The position numbers and the translations under genes are program-made. The notes beneath the pieces are model-generated. The model ran no database searches. It was not told the origin of the DNA and was given only the letters and a program-made list of their open reading frames with translations. From Flavobacteriaceae bacterium (GTDB lineage: Bacteria; Bacteroidota; Bacteroidia; Flavobacteriales; Flavobacteriaceae), in assembly GCA_024643385.1 (NCBI GenBank), contig JAHEMZ010000018.1, positions 1 to 46,668 on the forward strand: a DNA stretch of 46,668 nt, in the 5' to 3' direction. This document shows, one piece after another, positions 8,397 to 15,332 of the stretch; position 1 is the first letter of the stretch, and every line of letters starts with the position of its first letter.

Positions 8397-8421
8397 GCTT
8401 GATTTTACACTCGGGTTTTTT
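8368..8421 (-). terminator. bidirectional terminator of tRNA-Arg
   Basis: AAAAAACCCGAG (8368-8379) pairs with CTCGGGTTTTTT (8410-8421). An inner TCAAGC/GCTTGA stem lies in between. On the minus strand it sits 10 nt beyond the tRNA 3' end and finishes with a T-run. Confidence 0.85.
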
Positions 8422-8430
8422 ATTTATTCG

Positions 8431-8504
8431 TGACCGCGGAGGGATTCAAACCCCCAACCCTCAGAGCCGAAATCTGATATTCTATTCAGTTGAACTACGC
8501 GGCC
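8431..8504 (-). tRNA. tRNA-Arg (anticodon TCG)
   Basis: A full 74-nt cloverleaf on the minus strand. The acceptor is GGCCGCG/CGCGGTC, with one G-T pair at the second position and discriminator A. The D-stem is GTTC/GAAT. The anticodon stem is TCAGA/TCTGA around the loop TTTCGGC, giving anticodon TCG. The variable loop has 5 nt and the T-stem is GGGGG/CCCTC with loop TTTGAAT. CCA is not encoded. It reads CGA and CGG arginine codons. Confidence 0.95.
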
Positions 8505-8521
8505 TTATATTTTGGCTTAGG

Positions 8522-8555
8522 AGTTCAACTAAATCCCACAAGGGACAGTTGAACT
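8522..8555 (-). repeat. inverted repeat (hairpin) next to tRNA-Arg
   Basis: AGTTCAACT (8522-8530) pairs with AGTTGAACT (8547-8555). A second stem TCCC/GGGA with a 4-nt loop lies inside. One arm is part of the duplicated tRNA 5' sequence. The hairpin is on the 5' side of the tRNA, between it and yqeY. Confidence 0.8.
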
Positions 8556-8563
8556 ACGCGGCC
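8546..8563 (-). pseudogene. 18-nt duplicated 5' fragment of tRNA-Arg
   Basis: An exact copy of tRNA-Arg nucleotides 1-18 (acceptor 5' arm to the start of the D-loop), 59 bp upstream of the real tRNA and in the same orientation. The rest of the tRNA does not follow. This is best read as a remnant of a tandem tRNA duplication or an aborted copy. Confidence 0.75.
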
Positions 8564-8567
8564 AATA

Positions 8568-9017
8568 TTATGATAATCTACTCTTTACAATTCCGGAAAT
8601 GGTTTTCCCATCTGCCTTTCCCGCCATTCTTTGATTCGCCAATCCCATTACTTTGCCCATATCAGCCATTGAACTGGCTCCAATTTCAGCAATTACTCCT
8701 TCAATAATGGCCGCAACTTCGTGTTCAGCCAATTGTGCAGGTAAAAATTGTTCAATAATTGAGGCTTCCGTCATCTCAGGATTCGCTAGATCTGTTCTGC
8801 CTTGTTCTAGGTATATGGCAGCACTGTCCTTGCGTTGTTTCACCAATTTCTGGAGGATCTTCAATTCCTCGTCCTTGGAGATCTCAGCCTTTGCTCCCGT
8901 TTCAGTTTGAGCCAATAAGATCGCAGACTTCACAGAACGCAGTGCCTGTAATGCCAGCGTATCTTTGTCCTTCATAGCTACTTTCATAGCCTCCATGATC
9001 TTGGTTTCTAAGCTCAT
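8568..9017 (-). CDS. GatB/YqeY domain protein
   Basis: A 149-residue cytosolic protein matching the YqeY family along its whole length. It has the N-terminal helix pair MSLETKIMEAMKVAMKDKD, the segment LQKLVKQRKDSAAIYLEQGR, and the C-terminal MGKVMGLANQRMAGKADG. The family shares a helical domain with the tail of GatB, the tRNA amidotransferase subunit. Its own function is unresolved, though tRNA binding is suspected. Its stop lies 4 bp from the duplicated tRNA-Arg fragment. In other Flavobacteriia, from memory, this gene usually follows ftsZ directly. Here about 4 kb separates them. Confidence 0.93.
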   Translation of the reverse strand: MSLETKIMEAMKVAMKDKDTLALQALRSVKSAILLAQTETGAKAEISKDEELKILQKLVKQRKDSAAIYLEQGRTDLANPEMTEASIIEQFLPAQLAEHEVAAIIEGVIAEIGASSMADMGKVMGLANQRMAGKADGKTISGIVKSRLS

Positions 9018-9149
9018 TTATTTTTTGCTTATTCGGATTGCGAAGATAAGTATTATGATAAAATCTAAAAATTAAATTGACTATAAAAAAATACTTCAAT
9101 AATTAACCTATACAGGGTTTACCATTGAATAATGAAAAGTAACTAAGTA

Positions 9150-10529
9150 TTAGCTTAACAACGTTTCCTCAAGGAAAATAAGAAAATCATCTTTCTTATT
9201 CTGAGGCTCAAATAAAATATTGTACACCATTACAGCTTGTTGGTAACATTGCAGTCGCAAGCGAACTCCTGCTTTTTTGGCAAAATTTTTATATTGTTTC
9301 TTTGCTTCTTCAATTTCACCCAGATAAATATTTGCTTCAGCCATGGTAGCATATTTACTGCTACTCTTGTAAAAATATTTCTCTGCGGCTGCAAGTGCAG
9401 TGGTTGCATGCTCACGCATAATTCGTTTATTCAGATCTAATTTAGCATACATAAAAGCCATTTTCACTGCATTTGTAAACACCTGCTCCTCATCTTCCGT
9501 TATCACTGCCAGATCGTAAGCCTTTTTGTGACATTCCAAAGCCAGCTCTCCCATTTTTTGCAATTTATTCTCTAAATATTGATTGCGGTACAAATCGCCC
9601 AGACATTCCAATAGATCCGGATCACTTTTGGTTCTTTTATTCTTGCTAATTGTCTTTATGGCATCATCCACCCGCCCCACTGCTTCCATTGCTTTGATCA
9701 ATTTTATAAAACTCTCTTCGTCCAATTCCTTTGCTTTCGGTTCCAAATCAGTAATAACCGCCTCATTGTTCTCCATGTTTTTTGGAAAATAACTAAGAAT
9801 TAAGTTTTCCGACATTTGAGTCTTAAAAAAAGGAGTCTGTACACAGGGATTGTCATTTTCATCCACCACGGCAGCTGCCCTTGCGGGGACCTTTTCGAAG
9901 ACATACTCCACCACATCCATCATAGTCACTTCGGGGTCGGTAAAAGGTGTTTTATGCTTCCCGGATAATACTTCCAATAAGCACTTTGTAAAAATACTTT
10001 CATTATCCACCCCCCAGGAAAGTTGGTTATCTTGACAGGAAGCCATTACCCAAATACCGTGATCATCATTTAATTTTTGAGCCATTCCATAAAAACCTTC
10101 AATACCCGTTTGGATCATACCTTCCGCATGACAACAATCGAGAAAAAAAGCAAGACGGCCGGAAGGAAGAGCATTGATCTTATCTTTTAACACATCGGCA
10201 GTGATCCAGGTAGACTTGTAGTTTTCCAAGGTCATCCCGTAAGGTTGAAGGAAAAACTTGTGCTCCGTTCCGTATTGCCCTCCGTGACCGGAGTAGTAAA
10301 GTAGTATGGTGGACTCCTCATTGGTCATTTCTTTCAGCTTATCAAAGGCTTTAAGAATTCCATTATGGGTAGCTTTCTTTTCAGTTAATAGAATGACATT
10401 CTTTTTTGGGTATCCTATGAGGTTCTTATCGATAAAGTTCTCGTACAAATTCTTGGCATCGTTCACAGAATAGGGCAGATCTCCTCCAACGCCAATGATA
10501 AGTGCAAAGGTGTTATTTTTATTCTCCAT
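9150..10529 (-). CDS. caspase-like cysteine protease (peptidase C14) with C-terminal helical/TPR-like region
   Basis: The protein has 459 residues. Residues 5-245 form a caspase/metacaspase p20-like domain: FALIIGVGG (8-16), VNDAKNLYE (22-30), the catalytic histidine His82 in YYSGHGG, and the catalytic cysteine Cys133 in FFLDCCHAEGM. A second segment ITADVLKDKINALPSG fits the family. There is no signal peptide, so it should be cytosolic. Residues 270-459 are helical and repeat-like (for example ANIYLGEIEEAKKQYKNFAKKAG), resembling TPR or TRAFs-binding modules. Cleavage targets are unknown. It lies 90 bp downstream of a TolB-like/TPR membrane protein on the same strand with no clear promoter between them, so the two are probably co-transcribed. 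Bacterial caspase-like proteins of this layout often occur in signalling or defence modules. That role is inferred here. Confidence 0.88.
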   Translation of the reverse strand: MENKNNTFALIIGVGGDLPYSVNDAKNLYENFIDKNLIGYPKKNVILLTEKKATHNGILKAFDKLKEMTNEESTILLYYSGHGGQYGTEHKFFLQPYGMTLENYKSTWITADVLKDKINALPSGRLAFFLDCCHAEGMIQTGIEGFYGMAQKLNDDHGIWVMASCQDNQLSWGVDNESIFTKCLLEVLSGKHKTPFTDPEVTMMDVVEYVFEKVPARAAAVVDENDNPCVQTPFFKTQMSENLILSYFPKNMENNEAVITDLEPKAKELDEESFIKLIKAMEAVGRVDDAIKTISKNKRTKSDPDLLECLGDLYRNQYLENKLQKMGELALECHKKAYDLAVITEDEEQVFTNAVKMAFMYAKLDLNKRIMREHATTALAAAEKYFYKSSSKYATMAEANIYLGEIEEAKKQYKNFAKKAGVRLRLQCYQQAVMVYNILFEPQNKKDDFLIFLEETLLS

Positions 10530-10619
10530 TAATTTAATTTTTTGGTAAGCATAATTCTCAGAAGATTATGTTATCGTTGTCCATCAGCTGTAATCGTTCC
10601 AACCATTAATTACTTGATA

Positions 10620-12695
10620 TTATTTCCAAAAATTCATCACCCTATTGAAAGCTGCAGTTTGTAGATATGGTTTGAAATGAATATCATGTTGATAGGTGGA
10701 AGAGAGATACCGCTTTCCATCGGCAACTGCCTTCAGCAAATGATCAAGGGCCTTTTTTTCGTCACCCAAGGCAGCATAATACTGTGCCAGGGCATAATCT
10801 ACTTTTCCAAAATCAAATTTGGTTCTCATCTGATCTAATTGCGATAAATATTGGGCCGCCACAGTATCTTTTTCATTGTGATGCGCTGTAATTGCTAAAT
10901 AAGATAAAAGAGTTGGATCGGAAGTTCGACGGAATTGGTCTTCGAACAACTTTTCTGCTTTAGCATAATCCTCCTTGTAATAATAGGCAAAGGGAAGTAA
11001 ATCTTTAACGGTTTGGTTTAATCCGTTATAGTTCTCTTGAATGGAATTTATAACTTGGTCAAAATATACATTAGCAGATTTTTTATTCTCTTGCAGTAAG
11101 AACTCTTTTCCGGCATACACACTGAGGGCGTACCATTCTTTAGATTCATTTGTAAGTTTGATATCATCCAAAAGTGTCTTGACATTATCCTCCTGATGTA
11201 GAATGACATAACTCAACAGCAAAGCTTCCTTCAAATATACATACCCCACTTTCTTCCTAAATGGTTCTAACAGTTGTACAGCGTCTTCAGGATGTCCAAG
11301 ATCGATGGTCGCCAAGGCTTTCATATAATTTCTGAATTCACAAAACCTACATTTTTCCAAATCCATTTGTTCCATGGATAATGCCGAATAGATGGCATCG
11401 ACATCCTCCGGTCGATTGACAAACTGAAGCGCCAAGACCATAGCTGTACTATTATTCGCTAAATCAAACGGCTCTATTTCATATTCGTTCTTAAAATATT
11501 TATAGATATTCCTGTTATCCCCTTTTAATAGGGCTTCATAGCAATTAAGGAGGTTCATTTGCCGTTTGTTATTATTAGCTTCTTTCGATAATAATCGAAA
11601 CAATGAATCCGTCTTTTCAAACTGTTGCTCATTATAATAGTATTCAATGCGATCCACTTTCGGCTGAAAAAAAGTAGAATCGGCCTTGATGGCTTCATTT
11701 AGAAGATCAAGATATTTTGGATCAGTATTGGAATATTTTGTGTGAGCCTCCAATAAATACTGATAGGCTACAAAGTTGGGGGGCGTTTCTTCAAAACTAT
11801 TACCCGGATCCTTTTCCTCCATCACCAAATACCCCAAAATACGCTGTTTCAACGCCTCTATACAATCAAGGGGAGCACTAGGATCACAACCCACAGGTTC
11901 AAAGGAGATGAGAGTATTATTCATGTTCTCATCCAAAATAGAACATTGCAACAATAGTTGCCCTTCGCTTAGATAATAAGAACCTATTATGATCTTGGAG
12001 GGTTTTAAAAATTCCCTTAACACCCCTTGATCACCGTCCGGGATCATAGAGGCTTTCAATAAACCGGAATATTCTTCAATAATTTTAGGCGAGATCACTT
12101 GTCCCACTTTGTTTTGTGTGATACCATGCATGATCCAATCGACGGCCATCTTACCTATCACATCCAATTTATCATCCAGCGTATTGTTCTCAAACTTCAT
12201 CACTGCTATTTTGTTTCCCTTTTCAGGTTCTGTCAACATAGAAAGTGCTTGACTTTCGGACCTATTCATAAAATTGGCCCTGATAATTAAAGTGGCAGAG
12301 AATACCGCTATAAAACTAATCACCAATAGGAAGGTGAAGTACATTTTGTGAAATGAACTCTTTAAGTGAACGGGCACCAAGTTCATCGGTCTTTTTCCTT
12401 CCAGATCTATTCCGGATTTGGAAGAGGCCACTTTTGATTTTACCTTCTCCCCGTTTCCTTTAGCTCCTAATTCTTTAATTGATTTTAAACGAAATCTCCA
12501 AAGCAGATACATATAGAAGGGAAAACCCAATAACAAGACCAGCAATAAATAGGTAAGGGTGATTTTAGGCAATCCAAGCGGATCCCAGGTAACGGAAAAG
12601 ACTTGTAAAAGTAACCAGCTGGAAACTAAATATATAGAAAGGTTTTTGAAAACTTCTTTTTCTTGACATTTCTTTATAAAATCGTTGAACTTCAT
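10620..12695 (-). CDS. membrane TolB-like / TPR-repeat protein
   Basis: The protein has 691 residues. The N-terminus (KEVFKNLSIYLVSSWLLLQV ... LGFPFYMYLLWRF) resembles the paired membrane helices found ahead of TolB-like TPR proteins and some adenylate-cyclase-like sensors. Hydrophobic segments lie at about 18-34, 44-66 and 117-140. Residues 160-260 form a TolB/FlgO-like domain starting NKIAVMKFENNTLDDKLD. From about 300 to the end there are TPR-like helical repeats, for example LDLGHPEDAVQLLEPF and AYYYKEDYAKAEKLFEDQF. No enzyme domain is visible. It precedes the caspase gene and may be the sensor or scaffold partner of the protease (inference). A divergent small ORF begins 104 bp upstream. 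Confidence 0.8.
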   Translation of the reverse strand: MKFNDFIKKCQEKEVFKNLSIYLVSSWLLLQVFSVTWDPLGLPKITLTYLLLVLLLGFPFYMYLLWRFRLKSIKELGAKGNGEKVKSKVASSKSGIDLEGKRPMNLVPVHLKSSFHKMYFTFLLVISFIAVFSATLIIRANFMNRSESQALSMLTEPEKGNKIAVMKFENNTLDDKLDVIGKMAVDWIMHGITQNKVGQVISPKIIEEYSGLLKASMIPDGDQGVLREFLKPSKIIIGSYYLSEGQLLLQCSILDENMNNTLISFEPVGCDPSAPLDCIEALKQRILGYLVMEEKDPGNSFEETPPNFVAYQYLLEAHTKYSNTDPKYLDLLNEAIKADSTFFQPKVDRIEYYYNEQQFEKTDSLFRLLSKEANNNKRQMNLLNCYEALLKGDNRNIYKYFKNEYEIEPFDLANNSTAMVLALQFVNRPEDVDAIYSALSMEQMDLEKCRFCEFRNYMKALATIDLGHPEDAVQLLEPFRKKVGYVYLKEALLLSYVILHQEDNVKTLLDDIKLTNESKEWYALSVYAGKEFLLQENKKSANVYFDQVINSIQENYNGLNQTVKDLLPFAYYYKEDYAKAEKLFEDQFRRTSDPTLLSYLAITAHHNEKDTVAAQYLSQLDQMRTKFDFGKVDYALAQYYAALGDEKKALDHLLKAVADGKRYLSSTYQHDIHFKPYLQTAAFNRVMNFWK

Positions 12696-12759
12696 TTCTT
12701 AATTATGTAATGCCTTATTATTACTGGTTTTAGGCAATATTTTGATATGTTATTTTAAT

Positions 12760-12774
12760 TCACTAATATAGTGA
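12760..12774. promoter_or_regulatory. perfect dyad, possible operator
   Basis: TCACTA-ATA-TAGTGA is a perfect 6-3-6 palindrome in the 104-bp gap between the divergent TolB/TPR gene and the 45-residue ORF. Position and symmetry suit a dimeric regulator, but no regulator is encoded next to it. Confidence 0.4.
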
Positions 12775-12799
12775 TAAATTAACTCAAAAATAAGAAGTC

Positions 12800-12937
12800 A
12801 TGGCAACCAAAAAAACCTCATCCCCATCTAAAGGAGCCGCTAGTTCAAAAAAAACTGCCTCTAAAAGTAGTAGTGCAAGTGCTCCTAAAAAAGCTTCCTC
12901 TAAGAGTGGGATCGATCCACAGCGTGGCTCTCGATAA
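12800..12937 (+). CDS. small Lys/Ser/Ala-rich basic protein (45 aa)
   Basis: The ORF runs from ATG to TAA with AAGAAG just upstream as ribosome site. It encodes 45 residues, beginning MATKKTSSPSKGAASSKK and ending SKSGIDPQRGSR. About three quarters of the protein is Lys, Ser, Ala or Thr, like the tails of histone H1 and of bacterial nucleoid proteins. It is strongly basic and likely disordered, and may bind DNA or RNA. It diverges from the caspase/TolB pair. The composition and ribosome site argue that it is real, but the length is short and I recognise no family. Confidence 0.5.
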   Translation: MATKKTSSPSKGAASSKKTASKSSSASAPKKASSKSGIDPQRGSR

Positions 12938-13167
12938 ACTCTAAACAGGATTTCTGATCGCATATTTGAAATCCTTGCTTTCTTATTGCAAAAGAATTTT
13001 CTTACAATATTACTAACACAATTTTGTAGCTGCATTGTTTAGTGACAACTGTTGCATTGGTAATGATGTCCACGATTAAATAAGAATCTCTATGCAGGAA
13101 AAGGTATTCATTTCTGAAAGAGAGATCTTCTTTGAAATTGGATTATGAGGATTCTCGAGAAGGTCTA
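12938..13167. other. noncoding stretch between the small basic ORF and the ftsZ terminator
   Basis: About 230 bp of AT-rich sequence. The longest plausible start-to-stop ORF is 18 codons (13092 onward). No RNA gene, repeat or promoter was recognised. Together with the terminator it forms a gene-free gap of 322 bp. Confidence 0.5.
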
Positions 13168-13220
13168 ATTAAAAAGGATTCGTTCTATAGTTTTTTCAAG
13201 CTATAAAACGAATCCTTTAA
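13168..13220 (-). terminator. terminator of the dcw operon after ftsZ
   Basis: AAAGGATTCGTTCTATAG (13173-13190) pairs with CTATAAAACGAATCCTTT (13201-13218) around a 10-nt loop, with a single mismatch in 18. On the minus strand the stem is followed by a short T-run. It lies 40 bp beyond the ftsZ stop. Confidence 0.8.
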
Positions 13221-13259
13221 CTTTATAAGGTTGTTTTAGAATTTACAGATTCCGGTAAA

Positions 13260-15296
13260 TCAATCTACATTGTCGTGCAAAAATGAATTGTTGGAACGCA
13301 AATCGATGTCATCATCATCCGTATTCACCGAAGTTCTGGACATATTTGTACCATTCGCTTCATTCTCATCCAATTCGATTCCCATTCGCTTATAAGCCGG
13401 TTGCTTTTCAATATCTTCGATTTTAGCGGCACTATTTCTAAACTTATAATTAAATTCCTTCATCTTTCTTTTTCTTTCTTCTGTGCGATCACTAAGTAAT
13501 TTAGAAATGGGAGAATTCAGCGGATCGGCAGGTTCATTTAGTTCCTTTGGTTTTTCCGGAGCTTCGACCGTCTTCATTTTAAATTGCAGTTCTTCCTCAG
13601 TCACATCTTCCTTTACTGAGGGTTTGGCATTATTGAGTTGTAACTCCATTTCCTCATAATCATCAAGACTATAGCGTTTCACTCCCTTCTCTGACAATTC
13701 TGTTACAGGAACAACTTCAACCGCCTTTACTTCTATATCCTCAATTCTTTTAATCAATAATTCCGGCTCTTCTTCTTCAAGCATTTTCCTTGAATTGGAC
13801 TCTTTTTTATGATCCCCTTCAAAATGAATCGGCAAATCGAACATCAAAATTTGATCCTCTTCCATTGATTCTTCTGTTCCTTCTTCGGAAGAAGATTCAG
13901 CAACGAGCTCCTCGGAAATTTGTTTATCCAATTCAATAATTTCAAAATCCATCACATCGATCTCATTGATCTGTAATTGCTGAAATTCAGCCAAAAAGTG
14001 AATATCGACTGACGTAGCATCTACCGGCAAATTCTTTATGAATTCAGTGGTTGGTATATATCCTTCGAAAGGTAACTCCAACTCCTCCTCCTTTGCCACC
14101 ACAACTTCTTCTATCTCTTGTTCCTCTTCAAATAAAGAGTGCATGATCACCGGTTCCTTTTCAGAATCTTTATGATGCACATTTTGTTTAGCAGTTGGCG
14201 CCTTGATCGGAGATACCGTTGGGTGCGCACTTAAATCCTGTACAGCCTTTTGTTCGTCCTCAAGGGTATGAATGATTTTCTTGGCTTCTGTATTAACGAT
14301 TTCATTTTGTTGTTCTACATTAAACCCCGTTGCTATAACCGTTATAGCAATAGCGCCATCTAAGGTATCATCCTCTCCCACTCCCATAATAATGTTAGCA
14401 CTATGACCGGCTTCATCCTGTATATGATCACTGATCTCACCTATTTCATCAATAGTGATCTCCTCTGTACCGGACACAATTAACAGCAATACATTTTTTG
14501 CACCCTTGATCTTATTATCATTGAGCAAGGGCGAATCCAATGCTTTAGAAATAGCGTCTTTTGCTCGACTCGATCCCACAGCGGTTGAACTTCCCATGAT
14601 GGCTGTTCCACTGTTTGCCAATACGGTCTTAGCGTCTCTAAGGTCAATGTTTTGCGTATAGTGATGTGTAATTACTTCGGCAATACCCCTGGCAGCCGTA
14701 GCTAAGACCTCATCAGCCTTTGAGAACCCGGCTTTGAACCCTAAGTTTCCATATACCTCACGTAATTTATTATTATTGATAACAATTAAGGAATCTACAT
14801 TTTGTCTAAGATTCTCAACACCGATATGCGCCTGGTCATTTCGTAATTTCCCTTCAAACTGAAAAGGGATGGTGACAATCCCAACGGTTAGAATATCCAA
14901 TTCCTTGGCCATACGAGCAATAATGGGCGCAGCTCCCGTTCCCGTACCACCTCCCATTCCGGCGGTTATGAAAATCATTTTTGTATTGGTGGCAAGCATT
15001 TCTCGAATTTCTTCCATGCTTTCAACAGCCGATTGTTCCCCGATCTTTGGATTGGCACCCGCTCCTAATCCTTCTGTCAAGGAAATCCCAAGTTGAATCT
15101 TAACAGGCACCGGACTATTCTCCAAGGCCTGAGAGTCGGTATTACAAATAACAAAATCAACTCCTTTGATCCCTTGACTAAACATGTGGTTAATAGCATT
15201 GCTACCACCACCTCCTACGCCGATGACCTTAATGACGTTAGATTGGTTCTTGGGCAGGTCGAATGAAATGTTATCAAACTCTGTGTTGCTGCTCAT
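13260..15296 (-). CDS. ftsZ: cell division GTPase FtsZ with long acidic C-terminal extension
   Basis: Tubulin homologue that polymerises into the division ring. The GTPase core spans about residues 18-325: the signature GGGTGTGAAP is at 115-124 and the T7 catalytic loop NIDLRD at 216-221 (Asn216, Asp218, Asp221). The total of 678 residues is nearly twice that of E. coli FtsZ. Residues 330-660 form a low-complexity Glu/Asp-rich tail (EEEQEIEEVVVAKEEELEL, EESMEEDQILMFDLPIHF). It ends with a conserved-looking tip (DIDLRSNNSFLHDNVD) that probably serves as the FtsA/partner-binding peptide. Long tails are usual in flavobacteria. It is the last gene of the dcw run, 36 bp after ftsA, and is closed by a hairpin. 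Confidence 0.98.
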   Translation of the reverse strand: MSSNTEFDNISFDLPKNQSNVIKVIGVGGGGSNAINHMFSQGIKGVDFVICNTDSQALENSPVPVKIQLGISLTEGLGAGANPKIGEQSAVESMEEIREMLATNTKMIFITAGMGGGTGTGAAPIIARMAKELDILTVGIVTIPFQFEGKLRNDQAHIGVENLRQNVDSLIVINNNKLREVYGNLGFKAGFSKADEVLATAARGIAEVITHHYTQNIDLRDAKTVLANSGTAIMGSSTAVGSSRAKDAISKALDSPLLNDNKIKGAKNVLLLIVSGTEEITIDEIGEISDHIQDEAGHSANIIMGVGEDDTLDGAIAITVIATGFNVEQQNEIVNTEAKKIIHTLEDEQKAVQDLSAHPTVSPIKAPTAKQNVHHKDSEKEPVIMHSLFEEEQEIEEVVVAKEEELELPFEGYIPTTEFIKNLPVDATSVDIHFLAEFQQLQINEIDVMDFEIIELDKQISEELVAESSSEEGTEESMEEDQILMFDLPIHFEGDHKKESNSRKMLEEEEPELLIKRIEDIEVKAVEVVPVTELSEKGVKRYSLDDYEEMELQLNNAKPSVKEDVTEEELQFKMKTVEAPEKPKELNEPADPLNSPISKLLSDRTEERKRKMKEFNYKFRNSAAKIEDIEKQPAYKRMGIELDENEANGTNMSRTSVNTDDDDIDLRSNNSFLHDNVD

Positions 15297-15332
15297 ATGA
15301 CTTATTTTTTTGTGAGGTTTTCCATTTTACAA

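Noticed and set aside
8339-8707. Plus-strand ORF of 122 codons across the tRNA
   Set aside because: It runs antisense through tRNA-Arg, its terminator and the end of yqeY, and the translation resembles no protein.
8546-12937. tRNA-Arg duplication as an integrase attachment site for the caspase cassette
   Set aside because: The duplicated part is the 5' end of the tRNA, lies only 59 bp from the gene and does not flank the cassette. No integrase gene is present.
12784-13035. Minus-strand ORF of 83 codons over the small basic ORF
   Set aside because: It is the reverse complement of the Lys/Ser/Ala-rich ORF, gives an unremarkable Leu/Ala-rich translation, and has no ribosome site. The plus-strand reading is favoured.
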